Shown here: one piece after another, positions 42,382 to 51,720 of the stretch
Numbering within the stretch: position 1 is the first letter of the stretch
Layout: the number at the start of each line of letters is the position of its first letter
DNA from: Verrucomicrobiota bacterium
GTDB taxonomy: Bacteria > Verrucomicrobiota > Verrucomicrobiia > Verrucomicrobiales > Akkermansiaceae
Direction of reading: 5' to 3'
Assembly: GCA_017301995.1 (NCBI GenBank)
Contig: JAFLEH010000015.1
Span: 62,001-126,000, forward strand
DNA: 64,000 nucleotides
The notes under the pieces: model-generated
The model's input: only the letters and a program-made list of their open reading frames with translations
What the model was told of the DNA's origin: nothing
Databases searched by the model: none
Position numbers and translations under genes: made by a program

Positions 42382-42752
42382 GGGTGCGAGCGGACCCTAG
42401 CGCCATACGGGAATTTCCGCAAATCTATCCGCCATGTTTCGCGTGTTGCCGAAATCGTTTCCATTCCCTCCGGATGGTGGCCGACCATCACCTCGGAGTT
42501 GGCGGTTCTCAAATGCACGAGTTCAGGGAACAGACGGTTGGACCATGAATGAAATCGGTCGGCAGATTCCACGGGCTCCTCAATTCGCTTCCCGGAATCC
42601 GCAAATTTTGCTTGGCAATGGTAGGAAATGGGATCAACCTACGGCAGCAAGGGGAAGGGAAAAGGGCCAATCCGTGGACGATTGGGCCTCCTTTCCCAGT
42701 TTCTTCGGTTGTGCGTTACTCGGGTTCCTGAAGCCCGGAAAGGATCCAGAAC
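42382..42752. other. Intergenic region with one hairpin, no gene
   Basis: This 371-bp gap separates the divergent antiporter and delta-60 protein genes and should hold both promoters. One inverted repeat (AGGGCCAATC at 42663 with GATTGGGCCT at 42680, one mismatch) is not followed by T residues. No protein-coding frame is convincing. Confidence 0.5.
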
Positions 42753-45700
42753 ATGAAAACCACTCCTACCGCCGCGAATCCGATGGTGTTCCGCCATCCG
42801 TACCTAACGGACATAATCCCTCTCAAGCGCCGTTTGGCCACGGGCGCGTCATGCTTGCTCGCTGCGGTTGTTTTGTCGGATGCGGAGCCCGCGGGGCTGG
42901 ACAACACTTTCGGCACCGGAGGCGTCACCGCTCTCGGAGCCGGGACCGGCGATGATATCGCCAACGCGGTGGCGATCCAATCCGATGGCAAGATCCTGGT
43001 GGCGGGCCACACCTGGAATGGAGCGAACAACGATTTTCTGATCGGACGGTTTCAGAACTTCGGCGCTTCGGATCCGTATTTCGGAGGGCTTCACGCGACA
43101 TCCGTTGGCAGCGGAGAGGACTATGGCCGGGCGATCGCCGTGCAAAGCGACGGCAAGGTGCTGGTGGCCGGCAGCACCCACAACGGCACCAACTACGATT
43201 TCGCGGTGGTCCGTTATCTAACCGACGGGAGCCTCGATTATACCTTTGGAACCTTGGGCAGGGTTACCACGCCCATAGGCACGGGCAATGACTATGCCCG
43301 CGCTCTAACCATCCAGTCGGACGGCAGGATCGTGGTGGCCGGCTATGCGCAGGTTGGCACAACGACCGACATGGCCGTGGCCCGCTACCTGGATACCGGA
43401 GTTTTGGACACCGCGTTTTCCGGAGATGGAAAGGTCACGCTCGGTACCACGCTGACCCATGAATACGGGATGAGTGTTGCGATGAGCGGTGTCAAAGTCG
43501 TCGTGGGAGGATATGCGAAGGTGATCAGCAGTGGGGTCGAGTCGTTCGCCATCGTGCGTTTGGCCTCGGCCGGATCTGCCGACACCTCTTTCAACGGCAC
43601 TGGAGCGGTTTCCACCAACATTGGCGGCACGGAAGATCGGGCGCATGCGATCGCGGTCCAGTCCGACGGAAAAATCGTGGCGGCTGGTTACGCGGTGGAG
43701 GCGGGAGTCCACAAGTTCGCGCTTGCGCGCTACAACACGACGGGGGGACTGGATGGAGGATTCGGCGTTGGGGGAACGGTGGTGACCGCGCTCGGTTCGG
43801 GAGCCTCTGCCGCCAACGCGATGCTCGTCCAACCGGATGGCAAAATCGTGGCCGCGGGCGAAGCGGTGGGAAGCGCGGGTGACTTCGCCGTGGTGCGGTA
43901 TCTCGCCAACGGATCGGTCGATCCGGAGTTTTGCGGGGCCGGCCAGGCGATTGTGGCCGTGGGCACCGGAGCGGACTCGGCAAACGGTGTCGCGCTACAG
44001 AGCGATGGCAACCTGGTGGTGGCCGGAAGTACCCACAACGGAGACAATCTCGACGTCGCCGTTGTCAGACTGTTAGGAAACCCGGTGCCGGAGATTGATA
44101 TCGAATTCCCTGAGGGGTCCCCCCTGGCGGACGGATCGGGAACGGTGGATTTCGGAGACACCACGGTTGGCACCGGTCCGCGGATCTATCGGGACGTGAC
44201 CATCCGCAACACGGGATCGGCGAACCTAACCGGATTGTTCGTCTCGATCGACGGTCCGGCGGCCGGGGACTACCTGATAAGCCAACCGGCGTCGATGACG
44301 CTCGCGCCGGGCGCCACCGCCACCGTCGCGCTGTCATTCCTGCCGACCGCCGAGGGCACCAGGAGCGCCACCCTGCACGTGGCCAGCAACGACGTGAACG
44401 AGGGATCGTTTGATCTTTTCCTAACAGGGTCGGGCAAGGTTCCTCCCACGATCACCACCACCTCGCCGCTGCCGCCGGGGATGGTCAATACGCCCTACAA
44501 TCTGGCATTCACGGCAACCGGAGGGACTCCGCCCTACACGTGGAGCGTGGATTCGGGAGTCCTGCCCGCCGGTCTAACCTTGAGCGGACCCGGGATGCTG
44601 GTCGGCACGCCGTCGTCGGTGGTCAACGCCAACTTCACGGTGCGGGTTACCGGTGCGGACGGGCGGGCTTCCACCCTTGGATGTTCTCTAACGATAGTGG
44701 ACGAGTTGAATCCCGGCGATCCCGATCCGTCGTTCGGCGGAGATGGCAAAGTGACCACTGCCGTTGGCACCGGAAACGACTCGGCACAAGCGGTGGTGGT
44801 GCAACCGGACGGCAAGGTGGTCGTCGCGGGCTTCACCCAGATTGGGGGCGTTGAGGATTTCGCCGTGATCCGTTATCTAGCGGACGGCTTGCCGGACTCT
44901 TCGTTTGGCGCCGGAGGGATCGTGACCACGGCGGTGGGAACCTTCCGGGACTACGGTCGCTGTGTGGCTCTGCAAACCGATGGCAAAATCCTCGTCGCGG
45001 GTGAGGTAAGCAATGGCGGCGCCTACGATTTCGGAGTTGTCCGCTATTTGGCCAACGGCACGCCGGATCCGTCTTTCGGCACGGGCGGCATCGTTGTGGT
45101 GTCACTTGCTTCCAACAATGACTTTCCGAAGGGGATCTTCGTCCGGGGCGATGGCAAGATCGTGGTGGCTGGCGCGGCGGATATCAATTTCGGGGTGGTC
45201 CGCCTCAACGCCAACGGCTCGCTTGACACTTCGTTCGGCACCACGGGAAAGGTCGTCACGGATTTTGGAACTAACACCTTCGACTACGCGGAAGCCGCCC
45301 TGATGCAGAGCGATGGCAAGATCATCGTTGCCGGACGGGTGAGCACTTCCACCCGCGGCTACGACTTCGGGTTGATCCGCTATCAGGAGAATGGGGCGCT
45401 CGATACCACGTTCGGAACAAGCGGTAAGGTTGCCACTCCGGTTGGTGGTGGAACCATGGAAGACATATGTTATGATCTCGCGGAACAAAACGATGGCAGG
45501 ATCATCGCGGTAGGCGATTCCGTCTCCGGCGGATCGTCGATTGCGGTGGTGCGCTACACGGCGAACGGAGCGCTGGACGCCACGTTCGGATCCGGCGGCA
45601 TCGGCACTTATGCGATCAGCAATGCCGCCAACCACGGGCGCGCCGTGGCGGTGCAGAACGACGGGGCGATCATCGTCGCCGGATATGCCAACAGCCAGGG

Positions 45701-46685
45701 AAACACCGATTTTTTCGGTGGCATCCGGCTGCTTCCCGATGGGGCGGCGGACAGTTCGTTTGGTGTGACCGGCCGGTTAGTTACGAGATTCGGCGCCGGT
45801 CCTGACCGGGCCTATGGAATCGCGCTGCAAAGCGCTGGCGGGATCGTGTTGGCCGGCGAGGCTTTCAACGGGACGAACACCGATGTGGCGGTCGCCCGTT
45901 ATGTGGGTCCTCTGGCGGCGGAAATCGTGGTGGAGGATCAGGCCGGGACTCCGTTGGTGGACGGCGCGTCCGGAGTGGATTTCGGCAGCGCCGCCACCTC
46001 GCGGGTTTTCACCATCCGCAACGCGGGAACCGCCGCTCTAACGGGCGTGCACGGCGATCTTGACGGGGCCAACGCCGCCGACTTCACCATCACCCAGCCG
46101 GCGACCACGGTGCTGGTGCCGGGTACCGCCATTTCATTCACGGTCACATTTGCGCCGGGCGCTTCCGGCGCGCGTCTCGCCTCGCTTCACGTGATCAGCA
46201 ACGACGCGGATGAGGGGTCGTTTGACATCGGTCTGGCAGGCGGCACCGCGGCCAGTCCGTTGCTTGCCTGGCGTCTCAGCCATTTTGGCAACGCGGACAA
46301 CTCGGGCATCGGAGCGGACAGTTATGACTACGACAAAGACGGCTTGGCAAACCTGCTAGAGTATGCCTTCGCCGGCGATCCCAAGGCTGCCAGCCCGTCT
46401 ATCCAACCGATCATGCCGCCGTTGGGTGGCGGCCAGCGCGCGATCGCTTTCCGCTGCGACGCGAGCCGGACGGACATCACCTACACGGTCCAGGCGTCCG
46501 CCACGCTTGCGGCGGGTTCATGGATCGACATCGCACGTTCCACCGGAGGGGCCGCCACGGTGCCGATCAATGGCCTTGGCACGGTTTCGGACTCGGGAGC
46601 CAGCCTCAGGGTGGTGACCGTCACCCCGGTTGCGGGGGTGTTCCCTGCGGGCAGAGGTTTCCTGCGGGTGAAGGTTTCCCATTGA
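42753..46685 (+). CDS. Large secreted delta-60 repeat protein with choice-of-anchor D and Ig-like domains
   Basis: The 1310-aa product has a signal peptide within residues 20-45 (RRLATGASCLLAAVV). Residues about 50-440 and 655-1050 carry delta-60 repeats of about 50-58 residues, each with LD..FG.GG..T..G and A.AIQSDGKI.VAG..., predicted to form beta-propellers. Between them are a choice-of-anchor D domain (about 450-565, VTIRNTGSANLTG) and a putative Ig domain (about 570-655, PPYTWSVDSGVLPAGL). A second anchor-D domain lies at about 1060-1165. The C-terminus (about 1190-1310) has YDYDKDGLANLLEYAFAGDP, likely Ca-binding, shared with the protease at 60163. Extracellular adhesion or scaffold roles are plausible. 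Confidence 0.9.
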   Translation: MKTTPTAANPMVFRHPYLTDIIPLKRRLATGASCLLAAVVLSDAEPAGLDNTFGTGGVTALGAGTGDDIANAVAIQSDGKILVAGHTWNGANNDFLIGRFQNFGASDPYFGGLHATSVGSGEDYGRAIAVQSDGKVLVAGSTHNGTNYDFAVVRYLTDGSLDYTFGTLGRVTTPIGTGNDYARALTIQSDGRIVVAGYAQVGTTTDMAVARYLDTGVLDTAFSGDGKVTLGTTLTHEYGMSVAMSGVKVVVGGYAKVISSGVESFAIVRLASAGSADTSFNGTGAVSTNIGGTEDRAHAIAVQSDGKIVAAGYAVEAGVHKFALARYNTTGGLDGGFGVGGTVVTALGSGASAANAMLVQPDGKIVAAGEAVGSAGDFAVVRYLANGSVDPEFCGAGQAIVAVGTGADSANGVALQSDGNLVVAGSTHNGDNLDVAVVRLLGNPVPEIDIEFPEGSPLADGSGTVDFGDTTVGTGPRIYRDVTIRNTGSANLTGLFVSIDGPAAGDYLISQPASMTLAPGATATVALSFLPTAEGTRSATLHVASNDVNEGSFDLFLTGSGKVPPTITTTSPLPPGMVNTPYNLAFTATGGTPPYTWSVDSGVLPAGLTLSGPGMLVGTPSSVVNANFTVRVTGADGRASTLGCSLTIVDELNPGDPDPSFGGDGKVTTAVGTGNDSAQAVVVQPDGKVVVAGFTQIGGVEDFAVIRYLADGLPDSSFGAGGIVTTAVGTFRDYGRCVALQTDGKILVAGEVSNGGAYDFGVVRYLANGTPDPSFGTGGIVVVSLASNNDFPKGIFVRGDGKIVVAGAADINFGVVRLNANGSLDTSFGTTGKVVTDFGTNTFDYAEAALMQSDGKIIVAGRVSTSTRGYDFGLIRYQENGALDTTFGTSGKVATPVGGGTMEDICYDLAEQNDGRIIAVGDSVSGGSSIAVVRYTANGALDATFGSGGIGTYAISNAANHGRAVAVQNDGAIIVAGYANSQGNTDFFGGIRLLPDGAADSSFGVTGRLVTRFGAGPDRAYGIALQSAGGIVLAGEAFNGTNTDVAVARYVGPLAAEIVVEDQAGTPLVDGASGVDFGSAATSRVFTIRNAGTAALTGVHGDLDGANAADFTITQPATTVLVPGTAISFTVTFAPGASGARLASLHVISNDADEGSFDIGLAGGTAASPLLAWRLSHFGNADNSGIGADSYDYDKDGLANLLEYAFAGDPKAASPSIQPIMPPLGGGQRAIAFRCDASRTDITYTVQASATLAAGSWIDIARSTGGAATVPINGLGTVSDSGASLRVVTVTPVAGVFPAGRGFLRVKVSH

Positions 46686-46889
46686 CGAAATGGAAGGGTG
46701 TCGGAGCCGGACTAAATCGGGGGGATACGGAGCAAATTGGGAAAAGCGGGGATCTAACTGCCCGTGCCGGCGTTCGTTCGCGATTCCAAAATTCCGGAAT
46801 CTTTCCAGAACGCGAGGTGGTTCTTGACAGAGCGGGGCGGTTTGGCCAGTTTCGGGACGCCTTCGCGGCACAACCCCATCTCCATTGCC

Positions 46890-48632
46890 ATGAGTGATTC
46901 CGCACGTCCCAAACCGCTGTTTTTCATCGTCCTCGGCCTGGTTGTCATCACCCTGCTGGGCTATGGCTTCCGCAAGGTGCTGTTCCCGCCGGAGAAAGCC
47001 GACAAGCCGGAGATCATTACCGCCGACGACCTCCGCCAGGCCAGCGGCACCGAGGCTCCCGATCCGAACGTGCCGACCACGGTGAAGGAATACACCTTCA
47101 AGCCGAGCGAGAAACTGCCGCCGCTCAAGGACACCAGCGCCTATCAGCCGTTGCAGGAGCGTACCGTCAAGTTCGCCCTAAACGTGTGGGCCGGTTGGGC
47201 GCCGATCATCCTGCAAAACGGCGGAGGCGCCGCCGGCAAAACCTGGACCACCCCCGGTGGCGAGCCATTCAAGGTGGAACTGGTGCTCATCGACAATCCG
47301 GTCGCCATGCGCGACGCCTACGCCTCCGGCAACGTCCACATCGGATGGGCCACCCTTGATATGATGCCGCTGTTCATGGACGAGCTGAAGAAGGACCCGC
47401 GGATCATGCCGCGCGTCTATCAGCAGGTGGACTTCTCCAACGGCGGCGACGGCATCGTGATCCGCCGCAGTGCCTCCAAGGACCCGCAGCATCCGACCAT
47501 CGCCGACCTTCGAGGCAAAAAAGTCGCGCTCGCGCAGAATTCCCCGTCCGAGTATTTCCTGCTCAACGCGCTGGTCAACGGCGGCGTCCAGCCGGCCGAA
47601 GTGGAGTTTGTTTACACCGAGGACGCCTTCCAGGCCGCCGCCGCGTTCAATGCGGACAAATCGCTGGCCGCCTGCGTGTCGTGGGCGCCGGACATTTATA
47701 ATCTGACCGAGATTCCCGCCAACCACATGCTGGTTAGCACCGCCACTGCTAACAAACTGATCGCCGACGTGTGGTTCGCCCGCGCCGACTTCGCCCGGGA
47801 CCATCCGGACATCTGCGAGGGCCTCGTGCGCGGCATCTTCGAGGGGATGGAGAAAATGAAGACCGACGCCGGCAAGAAGGAGGCCGCCGCGCTGATGTCC
47901 AAGCTCTACAGCATTCCGGAAAACGACACCGCCGGGATGCTGGCGGACGCCCACTCGACCAACTACGCCGAAAACCGCGAGTTTTTCATGAACCAGAACA
48001 ACCCGGCGAACTTCGAGCGCACCTGGAACACCGCCTACATGCTCTATCGGAAAATGAACCGGATCAAGCAGGCGGTTCCCTTCGACCAGGTGGCGGATTT
48101 TTCGATCCTGCAGAAGATCGCCGATGAGGAGCCGTTCAAGTCCAGCCGCAACGAATACCAGATCAACTTCGCTCCGAAGACCGTTTCCACCGTCAAGGCC
48201 GAGGGCAGCGAGATTCTAACCAAGGTGGTGACGATCGTGTTCTCCCCGAACTCGTGGGATCTGCGGAAAAAAGTCACCATCCGCGAGGGCGGGAAGGACA
48301 TCGAGAAACTCTACGATCCCAACGTGGACGCCGTTCTAGAGGAGGTTGGCAAGCTGGCTGGCCAATACGGCGCCGCCAACATCGTCATCGAGGGCCACAC
48401 CGACGCGTCGATGAAAGGCCAGGTGGCCGAACAGATGGTCAAGGAGCTTTCCGGAAACCGCGCCAACGCGGTGAAGACCGAACTGATGAAGAAGTTCCCG
48501 AATTTCAACCCCAACCAGTTCGTGGCCGAGGGCATGGGGTGGACCCGTCCGTTCGACTCCGCCGACCCGGGAAATCATGCCAAGAACCGGCGTGTGGAAA
48601 TCAAGGTGATCGCGCTCGAAAATCCCGAGTAA
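46890..48632 (+). CDS. ABC-transporter substrate-binding protein fused to OmpA domain
   Basis: The 580-aa product has one N-terminal membrane helix (residues 9-28, FFIVLGLVVITLLGYGF). A periplasmic binding domain of the NMT1/SsuA/TauA class follows (about 70-400: VKFALNVWAGWAPIILQNG, NVHIGWATLDMMPLFM, KKVALAQNSPSEYFLLN). The C-terminal OmpA-like domain (about 460-575) shows IVIEGHTDAS and NHAKNRRVEIKV, the peptidoglycan-binding motif. The fused protein may tether the ABC importer to the cell wall. It begins a four-gene operon with permease, ATPase and a coiled-coil protein. The frame is open from 46764, but ATG 46890 precedes the membrane helix directly. The ligand is unknown. Confidence 0.88.
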   Translation: MSDSARPKPLFFIVLGLVVITLLGYGFRKVLFPPEKADKPEIITADDLRQASGTEAPDPNVPTTVKEYTFKPSEKLPPLKDTSAYQPLQERTVKFALNVWAGWAPIILQNGGGAAGKTWTTPGGEPFKVELVLIDNPVAMRDAYASGNVHIGWATLDMMPLFMDELKKDPRIMPRVYQQVDFSNGGDGIVIRRSASKDPQHPTIADLRGKKVALAQNSPSEYFLLNALVNGGVQPAEVEFVYTEDAFQAAAAFNADKSLAACVSWAPDIYNLTEIPANHMLVSTATANKLIADVWFARADFARDHPDICEGLVRGIFEGMEKMKTDAGKKEAAALMSKLYSIPENDTAGMLADAHSTNYAENREFFMNQNNPANFERTWNTAYMLYRKMNRIKQAVPFDQVADFSILQKIADEEPFKSSRNEYQINFAPKTVSTVKAEGSEILTKVVTIVFSPNSWDLRKKVTIREGGKDIEKLYDPNVDAVLEEVGKLAGQYGAANIVIEGHTDASMKGQVAEQMVKELSGNRANAVKTELMKKFPNFNPNQFVAEGMGWTRPFDSADPGNHAKNRRVEIKVIALENPE

Positions 48633-48638
48633 TCCGCC

Positions 48639-49682
48639 ATGCCGCATCTACCGCCCACCAACCAGTCGCCCCTGCGGATCGACACCTCGTGGTGGCGCAA
48701 GTTCCGCACGCTGCGGGACGAGCCGCCGGTCCTCGAGGGCTGGGTGTTCGGCCTTGTCGGCATTCTAACGGTTCTGGGATTGTGGTGGCTGGTGACGCTG
48801 GGTGATCCGGTCAAGCGCTGGGTGGATCCCTACACGCTGCCAAGTCCCGCCGAAACGTTCGGATCGTTCCCTGAGTTGTGGGAACGCGGTCTATCCATCA
48901 GCGCCCTGACCAGCCTGCTGCGCGTTTGCGGCGGGTTTGTCATCGCCGCCGCGATCGGTGTGCCGCTGGGCTTGCTTTCCGGCAGCTATCCGCGGGTGGG
49001 GGCGTTTTTCAAGCCGTTCGGGATTTTCGGCCGCAACGTGCCGATCGCGGCATTGATCGCCCTGACTTTGGTGTGGTTCGGCCTCGGGGAGTTGCAGAAG
49101 GTGATGTTCATTTTCCTCGCCGCGGTGGCGTTCGTGTTGTTCGACACGACCTCCGCGGCACGCTCGGTGCCGGATCGCTTTCTGGAAACCGCCTACACGC
49201 TGGGAGCGCGGCACAATTGGACCAAGGGACTGAGGCTGGCCGCCGGGATCGCCGCGGTCTACGCGCTGCTCGCCTCGGTCGGCTGGTCATGGCTGAAGGA
49301 AAGCGTGACGCTCGCGTCGGAGGCCGCCACCGCCGGCTTCTGGATCCGCGCGCTGGCCGGGTTTGTGTTAGGTTTCGGCCTGTGGTTTCCGCTGCTGAGC
49401 CATCAGGTGTTGCGCAAGGTGGTGGTGCCGATGGCGATGCCGGACGTGGTGAACAGCCTGCGGTTGCTGTTCGGCCTGGCATTCGGTTACATTATGCTGG
49501 CGGAAGTGATCAACGCCAAACGTGGGCTGGGCGCGCTGATCATCACCAGCCAGCGGCAGGGACCGCGCGAACATGTCTATCTGTGCCTGATCATCATCGC
49601 GTTGCTGGCATGGGGGATCGACCGTATGATCCTCATGGTCCAGCGTCAGGCGTTTCCCTATCTGAAACATGGCCAGGATTGA
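48639..49682 (+). CDS. ABC transporter permease (nitrate/sulfonate/taurine class)
   Basis: The 347-aa product is a BPD-type inner-membrane permease with about seven helices (usual for SsuC/TauC is six): TSLLRVCGGFVIAAAIGVPL, then VRTLGARHN-like EAA loop (FLETAYTLGARHNWTK), and a second such region VVVPMAMPDVVNSLRLLFGL. A 60-residue insertion with an extra membrane pair (residues about 195-260, GWSWLKESVTLASEAATAGF) lies between the halves. The gene begins 6 bp after the binding-protein stop and overlaps the ATPase start by 14 bp. Confidence 0.88.
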   Translation: MPHLPPTNQSPLRIDTSWWRKFRTLRDEPPVLEGWVFGLVGILTVLGLWWLVTLGDPVKRWVDPYTLPSPAETFGSFPELWERGLSISALTSLLRVCGGFVIAAAIGVPLGLLSGSYPRVGAFFKPFGIFGRNVPIAALIALTLVWFGLGELQKVMFIFLAAVAFVLFDTTSAARSVPDRFLETAYTLGARHNWTKGLRLAAGIAAVYALLASVGWSWLKESVTLASEAATAGFWIRALAGFVLGFGLWFPLLSHQVLRKVVVPMAMPDVVNSLRLLFGLAFGYIMLAEVINAKRGLGALIITSQRQGPREHVYLCLIIIALLAWGIDRMILMVQRQAFPYLKHGQD

Positions 49683-50556
49683 AGAAACGGCGGGAGCCGC
49701 ACCCTGCGAATTGCAAAGCCTGCCGGACGACGGCCGGTTGCGGCGGATCGTGGAGTTCGACTCGGTGACGAAAACCTATCACCCCGGGACGTCCAAGGCG
49801 TTCACGGCGATCCGTGATGTGACCTTCCATGTGGAGGACAAGCCGGGGATAGGCGAGTTTGTCGGCATTCTCGGCCCTAGCGGCTGCGGAAAAAGCACGG
49901 TGCTGCGCCTCATCGCCGGGCTGGCACCGCAGTTTCCCGCCACCACGGGCAAGGTACTGGTGGATGAGCAACCGGTCTCCGCCCCGGGGCCGGACCGCGG
50001 GTTCGTGTTCCAGGACTACGCGAACTTCCCGCACCGCACGGTGTTGGACAATGTCGCGTTTGGATTGGAATGCTCGCACGTTCCGGAAAAAGAGCGGCTC
50101 GAACGCGCCCGCGAGTGGATCGGCAAGGTGGGCCTCGATCCGAAAAAAGATGCCGGCAAATTTCCCCATCAGCTCAGCGGCGGCATGAACCAGCGGGTGG
50201 CCATCGCGCGGACGCTGATTCTCGGGCCGCGGATCATTCTGATGGACGAGCCGTTCGGCGCGCTGGATCCGACAACCCGGCAGAACATGCAGGATTTGTT
50301 GGTCGCGCTGTGGAAGGAACTCGAGGCCACCGTGTTTTTCATCACCCATGATGTGGGCGAGGCGGTTTTCCTCGGCGACCGCATCTATGTTTTCAGCGCC
50401 TCTCCGGGCACCATCGTCAACCAGGTGGCGGTGACTCCGCCGGACCGCAAAAGCGTGGAAATGCAGGCGGTTCCGGCGTTCCAGGAGTCCGTCCGCCATA
50501 TCCGCAACCTGCTCGACCAGGCGGGCCGTTCCTCATCCAACGAACCATCCGCATGA
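49669..50556 (+). CDS. ABC transporter ATP-binding protein (NrtD/SsuB/TauB type)
   Basis: The 295-aa product has all ATPase motifs: Walker A ILGPSGCGKSTVLR, Q-loop VFQDYANFPHRT, signature QLSGGMNQRVAIART, Walker B IILMDEPFGALD and H-loop ITHDVGEAV. About 30 N-terminal residues precede the domain. It powers the importer encoded by the two upstream genes, and overlaps both neighbours (14 bp with the permease, 4 bp with the next gene), showing tight translational coupling. Confidence 0.95.
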   Translation: MARIEETAGAAPCELQSLPDDGRLRRIVEFDSVTKTYHPGTSKAFTAIRDVTFHVEDKPGIGEFVGILGPSGCGKSTVLRLIAGLAPQFPATTGKVLVDEQPVSAPGPDRGFVFQDYANFPHRTVLDNVAFGLECSHVPEKERLERAREWIGKVGLDPKKDAGKFPHQLSGGMNQRVAIARTLILGPRIILMDEPFGALDPTTRQNMQDLLVALWKELEATVFFITHDVGEAVFLGDRIYVFSASPGTIVNQVAVTPPDRKSVEMQAVPAFQESVRHIRNLLDQAGRSSSNEPSA

Positions 50557-51449
50557 GTGCCCAGGAAGGATTGCTGGCCAGTCTGAAGCGCGCGGCGGCG
50601 TGGCGGTGGAATCTGTTGGGTCTGGGGGCGGGGATGGGTTTCGCCGCGCTCAGCGGTCCGCTGGCCCTGCCGGTGCTGGCGATCGTCGGTGGGTTGGAAC
50701 TGGCCTATCTGGGGTTTCTCGGCATGAATCCGCGCTTCCAGGCGGTCCTGCGCGCGCAGTCCGGCGGTGGCAAGGATCCGGCGGTGGCGGCTGGTGTGGC
50801 GCAGTTCCAACAAATGATCGGGTTTCTCGGCAAACCGGACCGGGATCGTTTCGAGGCGTTGCGGAAACGCTGCGCCGCCTTGCTGGATCTCCGCCGCACG
50901 ATGGAGGCCAAGGCGGGCGCGTTGGTGTCCCCCGGTTCGGGAGGCGAGGCGCTCGACCAAATGCTCTGGTTGTTTCTCAAACTGCTCCATCAGAAAGCCG
51001 GGCTGGACCGTTTCCTAGCCACCACCAGCCGCGCCGATATCGAAGCTGAACTCGAACGCGCCGAGGCCCAACTGAAAGACGCGCTCGCCCGCAACGGCGA
51101 AGGCATCGAGGGCCGTCTGGTCACCACCATCCGGGAACGTTGCGACACCATCCGCGACCGCCTTGAAAACCACCGGAAAGCCGGTGAAAACCACGAACTG
51201 GTCTGCGCGGAAATCGACAAGACCGAACAGCAGATCAACCAACTCTGCGAGGTGGGTATGACCCTGCGCGACACCACCGATCTGGCGGTCCAGATCAGCA
51301 CCGTTTCCAGCTCCCTCCAGATGTCCGAACGCGTGCTCGCCGAGGCGTCCGTCGGCTCGGCCTATCTCGACCAGCCAGCTCCGCCGCTTCTATCCGGCAT
51401 GCCCGCCATGCCGCCACCCATCCCCGCACGGGTGACGGAAGGCGGATAG
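50553..51449 (+). CDS. Membrane-anchored coiled-coil protein of ABC operon, function unknown
   Basis: The 298-aa product has two membrane helices at residues 20-60 (LLGLGAGMGFAALSGPLALP, VLAIVGGLELAYLGFL) and a long helical cytoplasmic part (about 75-265) rich in Arg/Glu with probable coiled coils (RADIEAELERAEAQLKDALA). A Pro-rich tail ends it. The start overlaps the ATPase stop by 4 bp, so it belongs to the transporter operon. I do not recognise the family; it may assemble or regulate the OmpA-linked transporter. Confidence 0.78.
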   Translation: MSAQEGLLASLKRAAAWRWNLLGLGAGMGFAALSGPLALPVLAIVGGLELAYLGFLGMNPRFQAVLRAQSGGGKDPAVAAGVAQFQQMIGFLGKPDRDRFEALRKRCAALLDLRRTMEAKAGALVSPGSGGEALDQMLWLFLKLLHQKAGLDRFLATTSRADIEAELERAEAQLKDALARNGEGIEGRLVTTIRERCDTIRDRLENHRKAGENHELVCAEIDKTEQQINQLCEVGMTLRDTTDLAVQISTVSSSLQMSERVLAEASVGSAYLDQPAPPLLSGMPAMPPPIPARVTEGG

Positions 51450-51535
51450 GAGGCATACGCGTGCCTTCCCAATGACTTCCGTAAGGATATGAATTATCGG
51501 CTATATGGGGATTTCATGGGTTCGTGGCACTTTGA

Positions 51536-51711
51536 CCACGGATGGCGCTTCGCACTTATTTTTCATTCTCTTATCCGTGTTTATCCGTGTCATCCGTGGC
51601 TTCAAAACTTTGTGATTTGGTGTTTTAAACCACGGATTTCACGGATGCGCACGGATGGCGCTCCGCGCTTGCCATTCTCCTATCCGTGTTCATCCATGGC
51701 TTGGAATGTTC
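51536..51711. repeat. ATCCGTG-type repeats, locus 1
   Basis: About 1.6 units of the 109-bp repeat seen at 53450. It contains CCACGGATGGCGCT, TTATCCGTGTTTATCCGTGT and CATCCGTGGCTTCAAA, then a second unit from 51630. Most of the 271-bp gap after the transporter operon is this repeat. Confidence 0.85.
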
Positions 51712-51720
51712 GGAGCCTCG

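Noticed and set aside
42434..42955. 173-aa frame before the delta-60 protein
   Set aside because: No similarity or start signal, and it runs into the delta-60 gene in another frame.
46824..46852. TTGACA promoter candidate before the OmpA-fused binding protein gene
   Set aside because: A perfect -35 exists, but no acceptable -10 lies 16-18 bp downstream.
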